Shown here piece after piece: positions 1 through 5,346 of a stretch of DNA of 5,925 nt. Below the pieces are notes generated by a model, which worked only from the letters and a program-made list of their open reading frames with translations, had not been told where the DNA came from and searched no databases. The translations under genes were made by a program, and so were the position numbers. How positions within the stretch are numbered: the stretch's first letter is position 1; every line of letters starts with the position of its first letter. This stretch comes from Streptosporangiaceae bacterium (GTDB lineage Bacteria > Actinomycetota > Actinomycetes > Streptosporangiales > Streptosporangiaceae): the NCBI GenBank assembly GCA_030050125.1, contig JASIJN010000237.1, positions 1 to 5,925 of the forward strand, given 5' to 3'.

Positions 1-28
1 ATGCCCGGTCCTTAACCCGAGGATCTGG

Positions 29-454
29 GTGGAAACGGCCGAACAGCCGCCCGGGGTTGTAAGCCGCGGCGATGACGGCCATACAGTCACGCGCCTGCTT
101 GAACCAGTACTGACCCTTGACGACGTGGTGATACGCGGCACGCGTGGCCGTGAAATGCGCGCCGTCCAAGACGCCAGCCTGTTCGCAAGCTTCATCCCGC
201 GATGGGTCGCTGTCGAGACGGCGGCACCGGCCGCGATGGTGATGGAGGCCAAGCTCTTCGGGGTCGGTCTGCTGGATCGCGCTGGCCAGGTCATCCTGGC
301 GGCCGAACAGCCGACCTCCAAGGTGGTCGATGGATGGGCGTGGCTCCTTTGGGAAAAGACCTACCGGCGGTGGCTCAAGGAACGCTCACGGGCTCGTGAG
401 ACGGGGAGCCAAGCTCAAGCCACTGCCGAAGCCAACGCGACACTGACAGGTTGA
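29..454 (+). CDS. Hypothetical protein of about 141 aa, possibly 5'-truncated by the window edge
   Basis: I do not recognise the family. The chosen GTG start is preceded by a weak GAGG (19-22) at a 6-base spacing. The same frame is open back to base 2, so the real start may lie outside the window. Third codon positions are mostly G or C, as in a real actinobacterial gene. Residues 22-60 look like mixed alpha/beta structure with a TRGREMRA segment. Residues 68-94 form a hydrophobic stretch (GVGLLDRAGQVILAAE). Residues 98-118 form a tryptophan-rich amphipathic helix (VVDGWAWLLWEKTYRRWL), and the last 23 residues are a polar Ala/Gln/Thr tail. There is no signal peptide and no clear membrane segment. 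The 3' end overlaps, tail-to-tail, the end of the minus-strand TGT-like gene by 80 bases. A role as a small partner of that neighbour is possible but is only a guess from position. Confidence 0.55.
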   Translation: METAEQPPGVVSRGDDGHTVTRLLEPVLTLDDVVIRGTRGREMRAVQDASLFASFIPRWVAVETAAPAAMVMEAKLFGVGLLDRAGQVILAAEQPTSKVVDGWAWLLWEKTYRRWLKERSRARETGSQAQATAEANATLTG

Positions 455-1595
455 TCCCGCGTTCGACCAGGGACGCGGTCGTATCTGCGCCGGACTTGCA
501 CACCTCCCACCATGTATCCTTCGGCTCGGCTGAGCCAAAGACAAATTGGGCGATACTTTCATGGCTGGCCATGTTGTGCTGATAGGCGCGCGCCCTTGCC
601 GTGACCAGATCGACTTCGGACAGGCGGGCCAGGGGCAGGAGGCTCGCTCCGCGGCAGAACTGGTCATGACAAGCGAGGATGTCGGCGCTCTCGTCCCGGG
701 ATAGCGACGGCAGCCTGCTCGCCTTCAGATAGGAATGAAGCGCGGGTACGAAGACGCTGGGGCTGAAGTCAAGGTCATCGTCCTCTTCGCCATCCCTCTT
801 GGTAATGCGTCGCGGCATCGGGCCGTGCCGGTTGGTCGCGGAGAGGCCGATGAATCCGGCGAAGCCTCCGTAGGCAACAGCGCCGATCGCAGACACGTCG
901 CTTCGCAACAGCACTACTGGGAGCTCGCCGACGGCTGACAACAACGCGACGAGGCCTGCCACGCACCTAGCCTCGTCGAGGCCGTTGTAAGGGTGAAGCA
1001 ACACAATGGCCACCGGGCGTTGCGCCGATCGCACTTCCTCGATGAGGCACGGCAGTCCCTCTTTCAGCCACCACGGCTCGATCGGGAGGACCACCAGAGT
1101 CGGGTCTGTCAAAGACCGCCAGCGCTTGAGCGCAGTCCTGAGCGCCTTTCGGTCATGCCTGGCGATCCGCGGGCTGTCGGTCAGGATGACAGGGACACCG
1201 GAATGCCGCTGCCGTTCCAGCCATTCGTCGTACTCGAACAGCGCGGGATGCGCCTCAATCCGGTCCCGTCGGCTAGGTGCATACCGCGCGGGATCTGCGA
1301 GCGTGCTCTCGACCATCCGGGCCAGGTTCACCCCACTCGGCCCCGGCACTGCCGCGAACCCGCACGTGCTCACGACCGTGCGCAAATAAGCGACACTCGT
1401 CGATCCACCAAGGTAGGGATAGATCCCGCCAGGCAGCCCCGGCAGGGCAGCGCAAGGCTCACGGTTATCAAGGCTGATTCTCACAGGCGGGGCCTCATCG
1501 GGGATAGCGATACGTATCAGCTCGATGCTAAAACGTGACCCGTGGGCCGACCATGCGTGACACGCCGGCGAGAGAGCTAGCTGCAAGTCTCCCAA
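375..1595 (-). CDS. Divergent tRNA-guanine transglycosylase-like (TGT/DpdA-like) protein, 406 aa
   Basis: No name can be given with certainty. Seen in the sequence: residues 308-341 contain C309-x-D311-x2-C314-x25-H340-N341. Bacterial TGT binds structural zinc with C-x-C-x2-C-x25-H, usually followed by Asn, so spacing and order match exactly with Asp in place of the middle Cys. Upstream, alternating hydrophobic strands (VPVILTD 134-140, TLVVLPIE 166-173, VAIVLLHPY 195-203, LPVVLLRSD 225-233, GGFAGFIGLS 243-252) are what a TIM barrel would give. NRHG at 255-258 loosely recalls the NARNG/NARHG loop of TGT, but no Asp is apparent where the family's catalytic FDCVxPTR aspartate would fall. Base-exchange activity is therefore uncertain. 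An acidic loop (EEDDDLD) spans 270-276. The start is TTG with no Shine-Dalgarno sequence and an in-frame TGA four bases upstream; GTG codon 38 (1484) is an alternative. Known relatives modify tRNA (queuosine) or DNA (DpdA, 7-deazaguanine). No such partner genes are visible here. Confidence 0.5.
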   Translation of the reverse strand: MGDLQLALSPACHAWSAHGSRFSIELIRIAIPDEAPPVRISLDNREPCAALPGLPGGIYPYLGGSTSVAYLRTVVSTCGFAAVPGPSGVNLARMVESTLADPARYAPSRRDRIEAHPALFEYDEWLERQRHSGVPVILTDSPRIARHDRKALRTALKRWRSLTDPTLVVLPIEPWWLKEGLPCLIEEVRSAQRPVAIVLLHPYNGLDEARCVAGLVALLSAVGELPVVLLRSDVSAIGAVAYGGFAGFIGLSATNRHGPMPRRITKRDGEEDDDLDFSPSVFVPALHSYLKASRLPSLSRDESADILACHDQFCRGASLLPLARLSEVDLVTARARAYQHNMASHESIAQFVFGSAEPKDTWWEVCKSGADTTASLVERGINLSVSRWLRQWLELGSPSHEPVSVP

Positions 1596-1602
1596 TGGTC
1601 AT

Positions 1603-1900
1603 AAAACGGTATCTAACAAGCGACTAACTGTGCAGCCGTACTCAATCGGGTGCTCATGTATGGATCGGCCGTCCTCGTCGGCGTGCCAGCGTTTTGTCGC
1701 GGAGCGCATCGCGGTTGGGGATAAGGCCTCCGCGGCGGTGGCCACCTTGTTGCACCGGTCGGTGCCGGCACCGGACGAAGCGGAAAACCTCCCCAGTCTG
1801 CCGAGGCCGAAATGGCAGGTGAGCGAGACACCCATCCTCGGGATCACGAAGACGCCCACTTGGATGACCAGGGACCTTGATCCCGAGCGGGAGGGTGGTT
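1603..1900. other. Stretch of about 300 bases with no convincing gene
   Basis: Lying between the TGT-like gene and the transposase remnant, this stretch is open in one frame on each strand, which is expected in GC-rich DNA. The minus-strand frame encodes 86 residues (1599-1859) ending in TGA and then continues directly into the frame of the TGT-like gene. The plus-strand frame from 1630 runs far into the transposase remnant on the wrong strand. Neither has a Shine-Dalgarno sequence before its start and I recognise no motif in either translation. The part nearest the TGT-like start (1600-1625) is more A/T-rich and may hold its promoter, but no clear -35/-10 pair is seen. Most likely this is decayed or intergenic sequence at an island boundary. 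Confidence 0.4.
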
Positions 1901-1904
1901 CGCG

Positions 1905-2278
1905 ATGCCGCGTCGATGGGTGCGCTTGTGCGCGGCGGACACCTAGGCGCGAGTCAGCCTCGCGGCCCTCGCCGACTCGGGTGCCCTGGCCAGCACTAGC
2001 GCACCTGGTGCCGGCGCCGCTGCACGGCCCGGCTCCGCTCCCAGATCAGCATCTTGTGCGTGCCGGCCGGCACCTTGACCACCTCGACCTGCGGGCCGTC
2101 CCCGGTCGCCGGGCGCAGCTCGTGAGGGTCGGTGCGGACCATATCGGCGAGCATGTGCGCGTCCCTGCCGTCACTCTTGGCCCCCGACACGCCGCGCCGC
2201 TCCGGTACCGGGACGCCTGAGCGGGTTCACCGGGTAAACGGCATACTCTGCAGCAATCAGCGCCCGCACCCACGTGCC
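1905..2278 (-). pseudogene. IS110-family transposase remnant, frameshifted
   Basis: Read on the minus strand, the pieces match the order of an IS110/IS1111-type DEDD transposase. GTWVRALIAAEYAVYPVNPL (2278-2220) is followed, after a one-base shift near 2220, by QASRYR (2219-2202). After a second shift near 2201 comes VSGAKSDGRDAHMLADMVRTD, continuing to ERSRAVQRRRHQVR and a stop. Another shift or deletion leads to VLARAPESARAARLTRA (1996-1946) and an in-frame TAG, then VSAAHKRTHRRGI. SDGRDA corresponds to the last two acidic residues (D-x2-D) of the DEDD active site. The N-terminal part with the first catalytic Asp and the C-terminal serine-containing part are missing, as are recognisable element ends. 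It cannot be functional. It lies about 40 bases downstream of the dnaB stop, so it marks a past insertion or rearrangement next to the conserved ribosomal/helicase locus. Confidence 0.85.
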
Positions 2279-2319
2279 GCAGGTGTGCGGTCGAAGATGA
2301 GGCCCAACACAATTCTCGG

Positions 2320-4572
2320 TCATATTCTGGCCATGTCACAGAAACGGCTGTAATGACCTTGAAAGGCCACGGTCACCGTTGCGGTGGGGCCATTCCGGTG
2401 CTTCGCCACAATGAAGTCGGCCTCGCCTGCGCGTGGTGACTCTCGCTCGTAGGCATCCTCGCGGTGCAGGAGTATGACTACGTCCGAGTCCTGTTCGATC
2501 GATCCCGATTCACGCAGATCTGCCAAAAGCGGGCGTTTGTCGGTTCTCTGCTCGGGGCCGCGGTTGAGCTGGGCCACGGCGACGACGGGCACGTCGAGCT
2601 CCTTGGCCAGGAGCTTCAGTGAGCGGGACAGGTCCGAGACCTCCTGCTGCCGGTTCTCCACCCGCTTCGGCGAGCTCATGAGCTGCAGGTAGTCGATGAT
2701 CACCAGGCGCAGGTCGTGGCGCTGCCTGAGGCGGCGGCACTTCGCCCTGATCTCCATCATGGACATGTTCGGCGAGTCGTCGATGAACAGCGGGGCGTCC
2801 ACCACCTCGCTCATCCGCCGGGCCAGCCTGGCCCAGTCTTCCTCGCCCATCTGACCGGTCCGCATCGAGTGCAGCGGGACCCGGGCCTCCGCGGACAGCA
2901 GCCGCATGGTGATCTCGTTGCGGCTCATCTCCAGGCTGAAGATCACCGAAGTCAGGCCCGCCTTGACCGATGCCGCGCGGGCGAGGTCGAGGGCCAGGGT
3001 CGAGTTGTGGGTCGGGATCATGCCCGGACCCGCGAGGTAGAGCCGGTCCGGACTGTCCACCTGGACGCAGCGCACCGGCCGCGAGCTCACGCGGCGGACG
3101 TCCGCGATGTGCAGCCAGCTCGTCTGCCCCGGGTCATGTCGTGACAGCTCCTTGTGTCGCATCTGCTTGCGGCTCAGCAGGAACACCTGGTCGTCGGCGG
3201 CGAACCTGAGCACGCACGGAGCCGTGGGCGGGGGCGCCGGGCACCGGTAGCCGAGGCCGAGGATCAGGTCCCGGACGTCCTGGGCGAGCCGCGCGGCCGC
3301 CAGCTCCAGGCGGATGGCCCCGCTGCTGAGCACGGTCCCCGCGACGTCGAGGATCCCGGCCAGCAGGGCCCGCCGCTGCGCCTCGCTCGCGCGCAGATAT
3401 GGCATCGGGACCTGCTTGTCATCGGGCGCACCGGGCAGCCGGATATCGGAGAGCGACGCAGTGCCCTCAGCCCCGGCCCGCATCGCGATCTCCGGCTCGG
3501 CGATCGCCACGGCGGGTACCGTCGCGTTCGGGATAGCGAGCCAGACTCCGAGCGAGTACGGCGGGACGGGCAGCTCCGCCTCGGGCAGATCGAGCGGCCG
3601 GGAGGCGGGCACGGCGAAGCTGACGCGCCCGCGGCAGGCCCTGGCCGCGATCTGCTCGGTGGTCAGTACCTCGGCCGGCGCGTCACCGGGGCGGACGAGC
3701 CACTGATGCCGAGCATCGGCAACGATCACCGTCCCGTCGTCGAACTCCACCTCGTAGCACGGCCGCCCCTCCATCACGTCGGTGGCTGCCACCACCTTGG
3801 TGGGCTTCCCGTCCGCGCCCAGCAACCAGTCGCCGACCTTGACCTCGGCCATCGTCGTCCAGCCGGAGGGGGTTGGCAGCGTGGTGGAAAGAGCAAGGGC
3901 TTTGCCCAGGGCGGGCCGCGCGGCGATCACGATCATCTGGCCCGGATGCAGGCCGTTGGTGAGCGCGTCGAGGTCGGCGAAGCCGGTGGGCACGCCGGTC
4001 AGCGCCCCGCCGCGGCTGCCGATGGCCTCGATCTCGTCGAGCGCGCCGGGCATGATCTCCGACAGCGCCTGGTAATCCTCGCTGACCCGCCGGTCGGTGA
4101 CCCCGTACACCTCGGCCTCGGCCCGGTCGACGATCTCGTCGGCGTCGCCGTCGCCGGCGTAGCCGAGCTGGACGATGCGGGTGCCCGCCTCGACCAGGCG
4201 GCGCAGGATGGCCCGCTCCCTGACGATGCGGGCGTAGTAGCCGGCGTTCGCCGCCGTCGGCACGCAGGCGATGAGCGTGTGCAGGTACGGCGCGCCGCCC
4301 ACCCGGGCTATCTCGCCCCGCTTGGTCAGCTCGTTCGCCACCGTGACCGCGTCGGCGGGCTCACCGCGGCTGAAGAGGTCGAGAATGACCTCGTGGACGA
4401 TCTGGTGCGCGGGCCGGTAGTGATCGCCGGGCCGGATCACTTCCAGCACGTCGGAGATCGCGTCCTTCGACATCAGCATGCCGCCGAGGACGCACTGCTC
4501 CGCGGCGAGGTCGTGCGGAGGGGTGCGCTCGAACTCCTCGCCGCCACGGGGCGCGATCTCCGTGACGCTCAC
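2320..4572 (-). CDS. dnaB: Replicative DNA helicase DnaB with an intein in its Walker A loop
   Basis: The 750-residue precursor is a 451-residue DnaB helicase split by a 299-residue intein. DnaB is the hexameric 5'-3' helicase that unwinds DNA ahead of the replication fork and binds primase. The N-terminal DnaB domain covers about residues 18-125 (PPHDLAAEQCVLGGMLMSKD), followed by the linker. The RecA-like motor starts near residue 190 (TGVPTGFADLDALTNGLHPG). Walker A reads ARPALGK up to K224, is interrupted by the intein (A225-N523), and resumes at S524-T525 (STLALDLARAASVK). Walker B is LVIIDYLQLM (623-632), followed by the Q-rich motif VAVAQLNRGPEQRTDKR and the C-terminal HRNGPTATVTVAFQGHYSRF. 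The GTG start has a strong Shine-Dalgarno sequence. The gene is separated from rplI by a convergent small gene, so it is probably transcribed from its own promoter in the DnaA-box-bearing upstream gap. ATP binding should depend on splicing because the P-loop is split. Confidence 0.97.
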   Translation of the reverse strand: MSVTEIAPRGGEEFERTPPHDLAAEQCVLGGMLMSKDAISDVLEVIRPGDHYRPAHQIVHEVILDLFSRGEPADAVTVANELTKRGEIARVGGAPYLHTLIACVPTAANAGYYARIVRERAILRRLVEAGTRIVQLGYAGDGDADEIVDRAEAEVYGVTDRRVSEDYQALSEIMPGALDEIEAIGSRGGALTGVPTGFADLDALTNGLHPGQMIVIAARPALGKALALSTTLPTPSGWTTMAEVKVGDWLLGADGKPTKVVAATDVMEGRPCYEVEFDDGTVIVADARHQWLVRPGDAPAEVLTTEQIAARACRGRVSFAVPASRPLDLPEAELPVPPYSLGVWLAIPNATVPAVAIAEPEIAMRAGAEGTASLSDIRLPGAPDDKQVPMPYLRASEAQRRALLAGILDVAGTVLSSGAIRLELAAARLAQDVRDLILGLGYRCPAPPPTAPCVLRFAADDQVFLLSRKQMRHKELSRHDPGQTSWLHIADVRRVSSRPVRCVQVDSPDRLYLAGPGMIPTHNSTLALDLARAASVKAGLTSVIFSLEMSRNEITMRLLSAEARVPLHSMRTGQMGEEDWARLARRMSEVVDAPLFIDDSPNMSMMEIRAKCRRLRQRHDLRLVIIDYLQLMSSPKRVENRQQEVSDLSRSLKLLAKELDVPVVAVAQLNRGPEQRTDKRPLLADLRESGSIEQDSDVVILLHREDAYERESPRAGEADFIVAKHRNGPTATVTVAFQGHYSRFCDMARI
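3004..3900 (-). other. Class 3 intein (299 aa) with a dead LAGLIDADG endonuclease
   Basis: This in-frame protein-splicing element removes itself from DnaB and joins K224 to S524. It begins with Ala (ALALSTTLPTPSGWT) instead of the usual Cys or Ser, ends with T521-H522-N523, and is followed by Ser. The class 3 Trp/Cys/Thr triad is present. Trp is in block B (ARHQW, intein residue 67), Cys in block F (VRCVQVDSPDRLYLAG, residue 278) and Thr in block G (PTHN, residue 297). The Cys-to-Thr distance is 19 residues. Class 3 inteins use the block F Cys as the first nucleophile. Mycobacterial and mycobacteriophage DnaB proteins carry class 3 inteins at this P-loop site. The middle part (about intein residues 110-250) is a homing endonuclease domain whose motifs read LGVWLAIPN and LAGILDVAG, lacking the catalytic aspartates. 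YLRASEAQRRALLAG between them is typical of the family. Confidence 0.93.
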
Positions 4573-4577
4573 CGGGC

Positions 4578-4586
4578 ACCTCCCCC
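4578..4586 (-). promoter_or_regulatory. Strong ribosome binding site of dnaB
   Basis: On the minus strand GGGGGAGGT lies 5 bases before the GTG at 4572. It fixes the dnaB start at this GTG codon. The only nearby ATG (4588) is out of frame and lies upstream of the site. Confidence 0.85.
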
Positions 4587-4688
4587 ATTGCGCGCATTCC
4601 CGCGGCTGCCCGCGCGGGCCATTGTGACCGTTCTATCGGATGGCTCGGACAGTCTCGTCCCGGCGCCCGCGCACGTCCAGAGCTGCTG

Positions 4689-4715
4689 TGCACAGGCCTG
4701 TGGATAGCCTGTGCA
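4689..4715. repeat. Perfect 9-bp inverted repeat with a DnaA-box-like loop
   Basis: TGCACAGGC (4689-4697) and GCCTGTGCA (4707-4715) are exact reverse complements separated by 9 bases, CTGTGGATA. The loop holds nearly all of a DnaA-box-like TGTGGATAG (4699-4707). There is no T-tract after it on either strand, and it lies upstream of dnaB, so it is not a simple terminator. It could be a protein-binding dyad or a cruciform. Confidence 0.7.
4699..4707 (-). promoter_or_regulatory. DnaA box-like site (1 mismatch)
   Basis: The minus strand reads CTATCCACA, against the consensus TTATCCACA. It occupies the loop of the inverted repeat. Functional binding is inferred from the clustering only. Confidence 0.5.
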
Positions 4716-4754
4716 GACACGCCGCCGTCACTGTGCGCAGCATGGGGATATCGC

Positions 4755-4763
4755 TGTGGATAT
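4755..4763 (-). promoter_or_regulatory. DnaA box-like site (1 mismatch)
   Basis: The minus strand reads ATATCCACA, one base away from TTATCCACA. It lies 56 bases from the site in the inverted repeat, in the same orientation. Confidence 0.5.
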
Positions 4764-4849
4764 TCTTGGCGGACGTTGCACAGGGGCGTTCCTGCCTGCG
4801 ATGACGGCGTCCACTGGTTGTGCGCAAGAAAAAGTTCGGCGCGGCGAGC

Positions 4850-4858
4850 CCGTCCACA
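4850..4858 (+). promoter_or_regulatory. Weak DnaA box-like site (2 mismatches)
   Basis: CCGTCCACA differs at two positions from the actinobacterial TTGTCCACA form. It is counted only because it lies 20 bases from a perfect box in the same orientation. Confidence 0.3.
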
Positions 4859-4869
4859 ATGGCCCGAAG

Positions 4870-4878
4870 TTATCCACA
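4870..4878 (+). promoter_or_regulatory. Perfect DnaA box TTATCCACA
   Basis: TTATCCACA matches the canonical 9-base DnaA recognition sequence exactly. It lies about 300 bases upstream of the dnaB start, in a gap with other near matches. This suggests DnaA binding for dnaB control or DnaA titration. Confidence 0.65.
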
Positions 4879-5021
4879 TTGGGAATTTCACGTGCGACGT
4901 TACATGTCAGCGCCCGGACGCCCCGCCGGGGCGGCGCCAGCACCCGGTCGCGCCGGCCGCCGACCGGGTCGGGCGAAGGCGGGATCCGCTCGTTTGGCGC
5001 ACAGCCGGACGGGGAAGTCTC

Positions 5022-5027
5022 TAGTAT
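5022..5027 (+). promoter_or_regulatory. -10-like hexamer TAGTAT of the small SOS-box gene
   Basis: TAGTAT fits the actinobacterial TANNNT -10 pattern and ends 6 bases before the GTG at 5034, so transcription would begin at or next to the start codon and give a leaderless mRNA. No good -35 is seen at 16-18 bases, though TTGGCG (4994-4999) lies further upstream. Confidence 0.5.
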
Positions 5028-5043
5028 TCGAGCGTGTGTTCGA
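5028..5043 (+). promoter_or_regulatory. LexA (SOS) box overlapping the start codon
   Basis: TCGAGCGTGTGTTCGA matches the actinobacterial LexA consensus TCGAAC-N4-GTTCGA at 11 of 12 specified bases. It lies directly after the -10-like hexamer and covers the GTG start, an ideal repressing position. LexA cleavage after DNA damage would release the promoter. Confidence 0.75.
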
Positions 5044-5297
5044 TAACCGCCGCTCAGCTCGCCCGGATCATCCGGGCGATTGAGGAGCTGGCTGGTCACC
5101 CGGGCGCGGACGAGGTCACCGCCGATGCGGGTCAGGCCAGCGCCGCAGACGGTAGTCGGGCCGCCCCCGGCGACGGTGGTCAGGCCGCCGCGGATCGCGA
5201 TCTGGCCGCACGGCTGGCCGCGGTCTGGGCCATGGTCGCCGAGGCCGACCCCGAACTGGCCAAGAGGGTCCAGGGCTATCTGGACGCTGCGGACTGA
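5034..5297 (+). CDS. Small SOS-box-controlled protein of unknown function, 87 aa
   Basis: I do not recognise a named family. The GTG start lies inside the LexA box, whose bases dictate the first residues Met-Cys-Ser. Residues 5-21 (TAAQLARIIRAIEELAG) form an amphipathic helix. Residues 22-53 are a low-complexity Ala/Gly/Asp linker, and residues 54-85 (DRDLAARLAAVWAMVAEAD, then PELAKRVQGYLD) form a second helical block. There are no membrane segments and no catalytic motif. There is no Shine-Dalgarno sequence at a usable distance, consistent with a leaderless transcript. The gene sits on the opposite strand between rplI and dnaB, which are often co-oriented neighbours in this phylum, and it converges on rplI with a 49-base gap. 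Control by LexA implies a role in the DNA-damage response or a DNA-linked adaptor, which is inference. Actinobacterial DUF222/HNH (13E12-type) genes, as I recall, often have the same LexA-box-over-start arrangement, but this protein lacks an HNH domain. Confidence 0.7.
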   Translation: MCSITAAQLARIIRAIEELAGHPGADEVTADAGQASAADGSRAAPGDGGQAAADRDLAARLAAVWAMVAEADPELAKRVQGYLDAAD

Positions 5298-5346
5298 CGC
5301 CGGCGGGCAGGGTCAGGGTCGGCCGGGCTGGCCAGGCCCTCACGGC

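Larger units (their letters stand above)
4588..5021. other. Gap upstream of dnaB with a cluster of DnaA-box-like sites
   Basis: These roughly 430 bases lie between two divergently read genes, dnaB (minus) and the small SOS-box gene (plus). No frame here has a credible start with a ribosome binding site. The part from 4680 to 4880 is noticeably less GC-rich and full of TGTGG/CCACA words: one perfect DnaA box, two with one mismatch and one weaker site, plus a palindrome CTGTGCACAG at 4686-4695. The dnaB promoter should lie here, but no clear -35/-10 pair can be picked out. The stretch 4900-5000 is GC-rich and featureless. Confidence 0.6.

Noticed and set aside
1509..1518. Palindrome GATACGTATC
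   Set aside because: It lies inside the coding sequence of the TGT-like gene (Leu-Ile-Arg-Ile region), is only 10 bp and has no partner site.
993..1538. Plus-strand open frame of about 181 codons opposite the TGT-like gene
   Set aside because: Composition is Arg/Pro/His-rich and motif-free. The minus-strand frame has the zinc-site motif, strand pattern and better codon use.
1630..2220. Plus-strand frame of 196 codons
   Set aside because: Its second half is antisense to the IS110 remnant, there is no ribosome binding site, and nothing in it is recognisable.
3154..4707. Long plus-strand open frame of about 517 codons opposite dnaB
   Set aside because: It is antisense to clearly recognisable DnaB and intein sequence, its translation is rich in Arg/Gly/Pro/His without motifs, and such mirror frames are common in high-GC genes.
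4680..4880. A complete chromosomal origin (oriC)
   Set aside because: There are only a few strong boxes, no long AT-rich unwinding element, and no dnaA or dnaN next to it. Actinobacterial oriC normally has many more boxes between those genes.
4820..5083. Plus-strand frame of 87 codons crossing the LexA box
   Set aside because: It runs through the DnaA boxes, the -10-like hexamer and the operator, is Arg/Ala/Pro-rich, and lacks a start signal.
5325..5339. Possible hairpin GGGCTGGCCAGGCCC between the small gene and rplI as a bidirectional terminator
   Set aside because: The stem is only 4-5 bp with no T-tract on either strand. It is no better than random GC-rich sequence.
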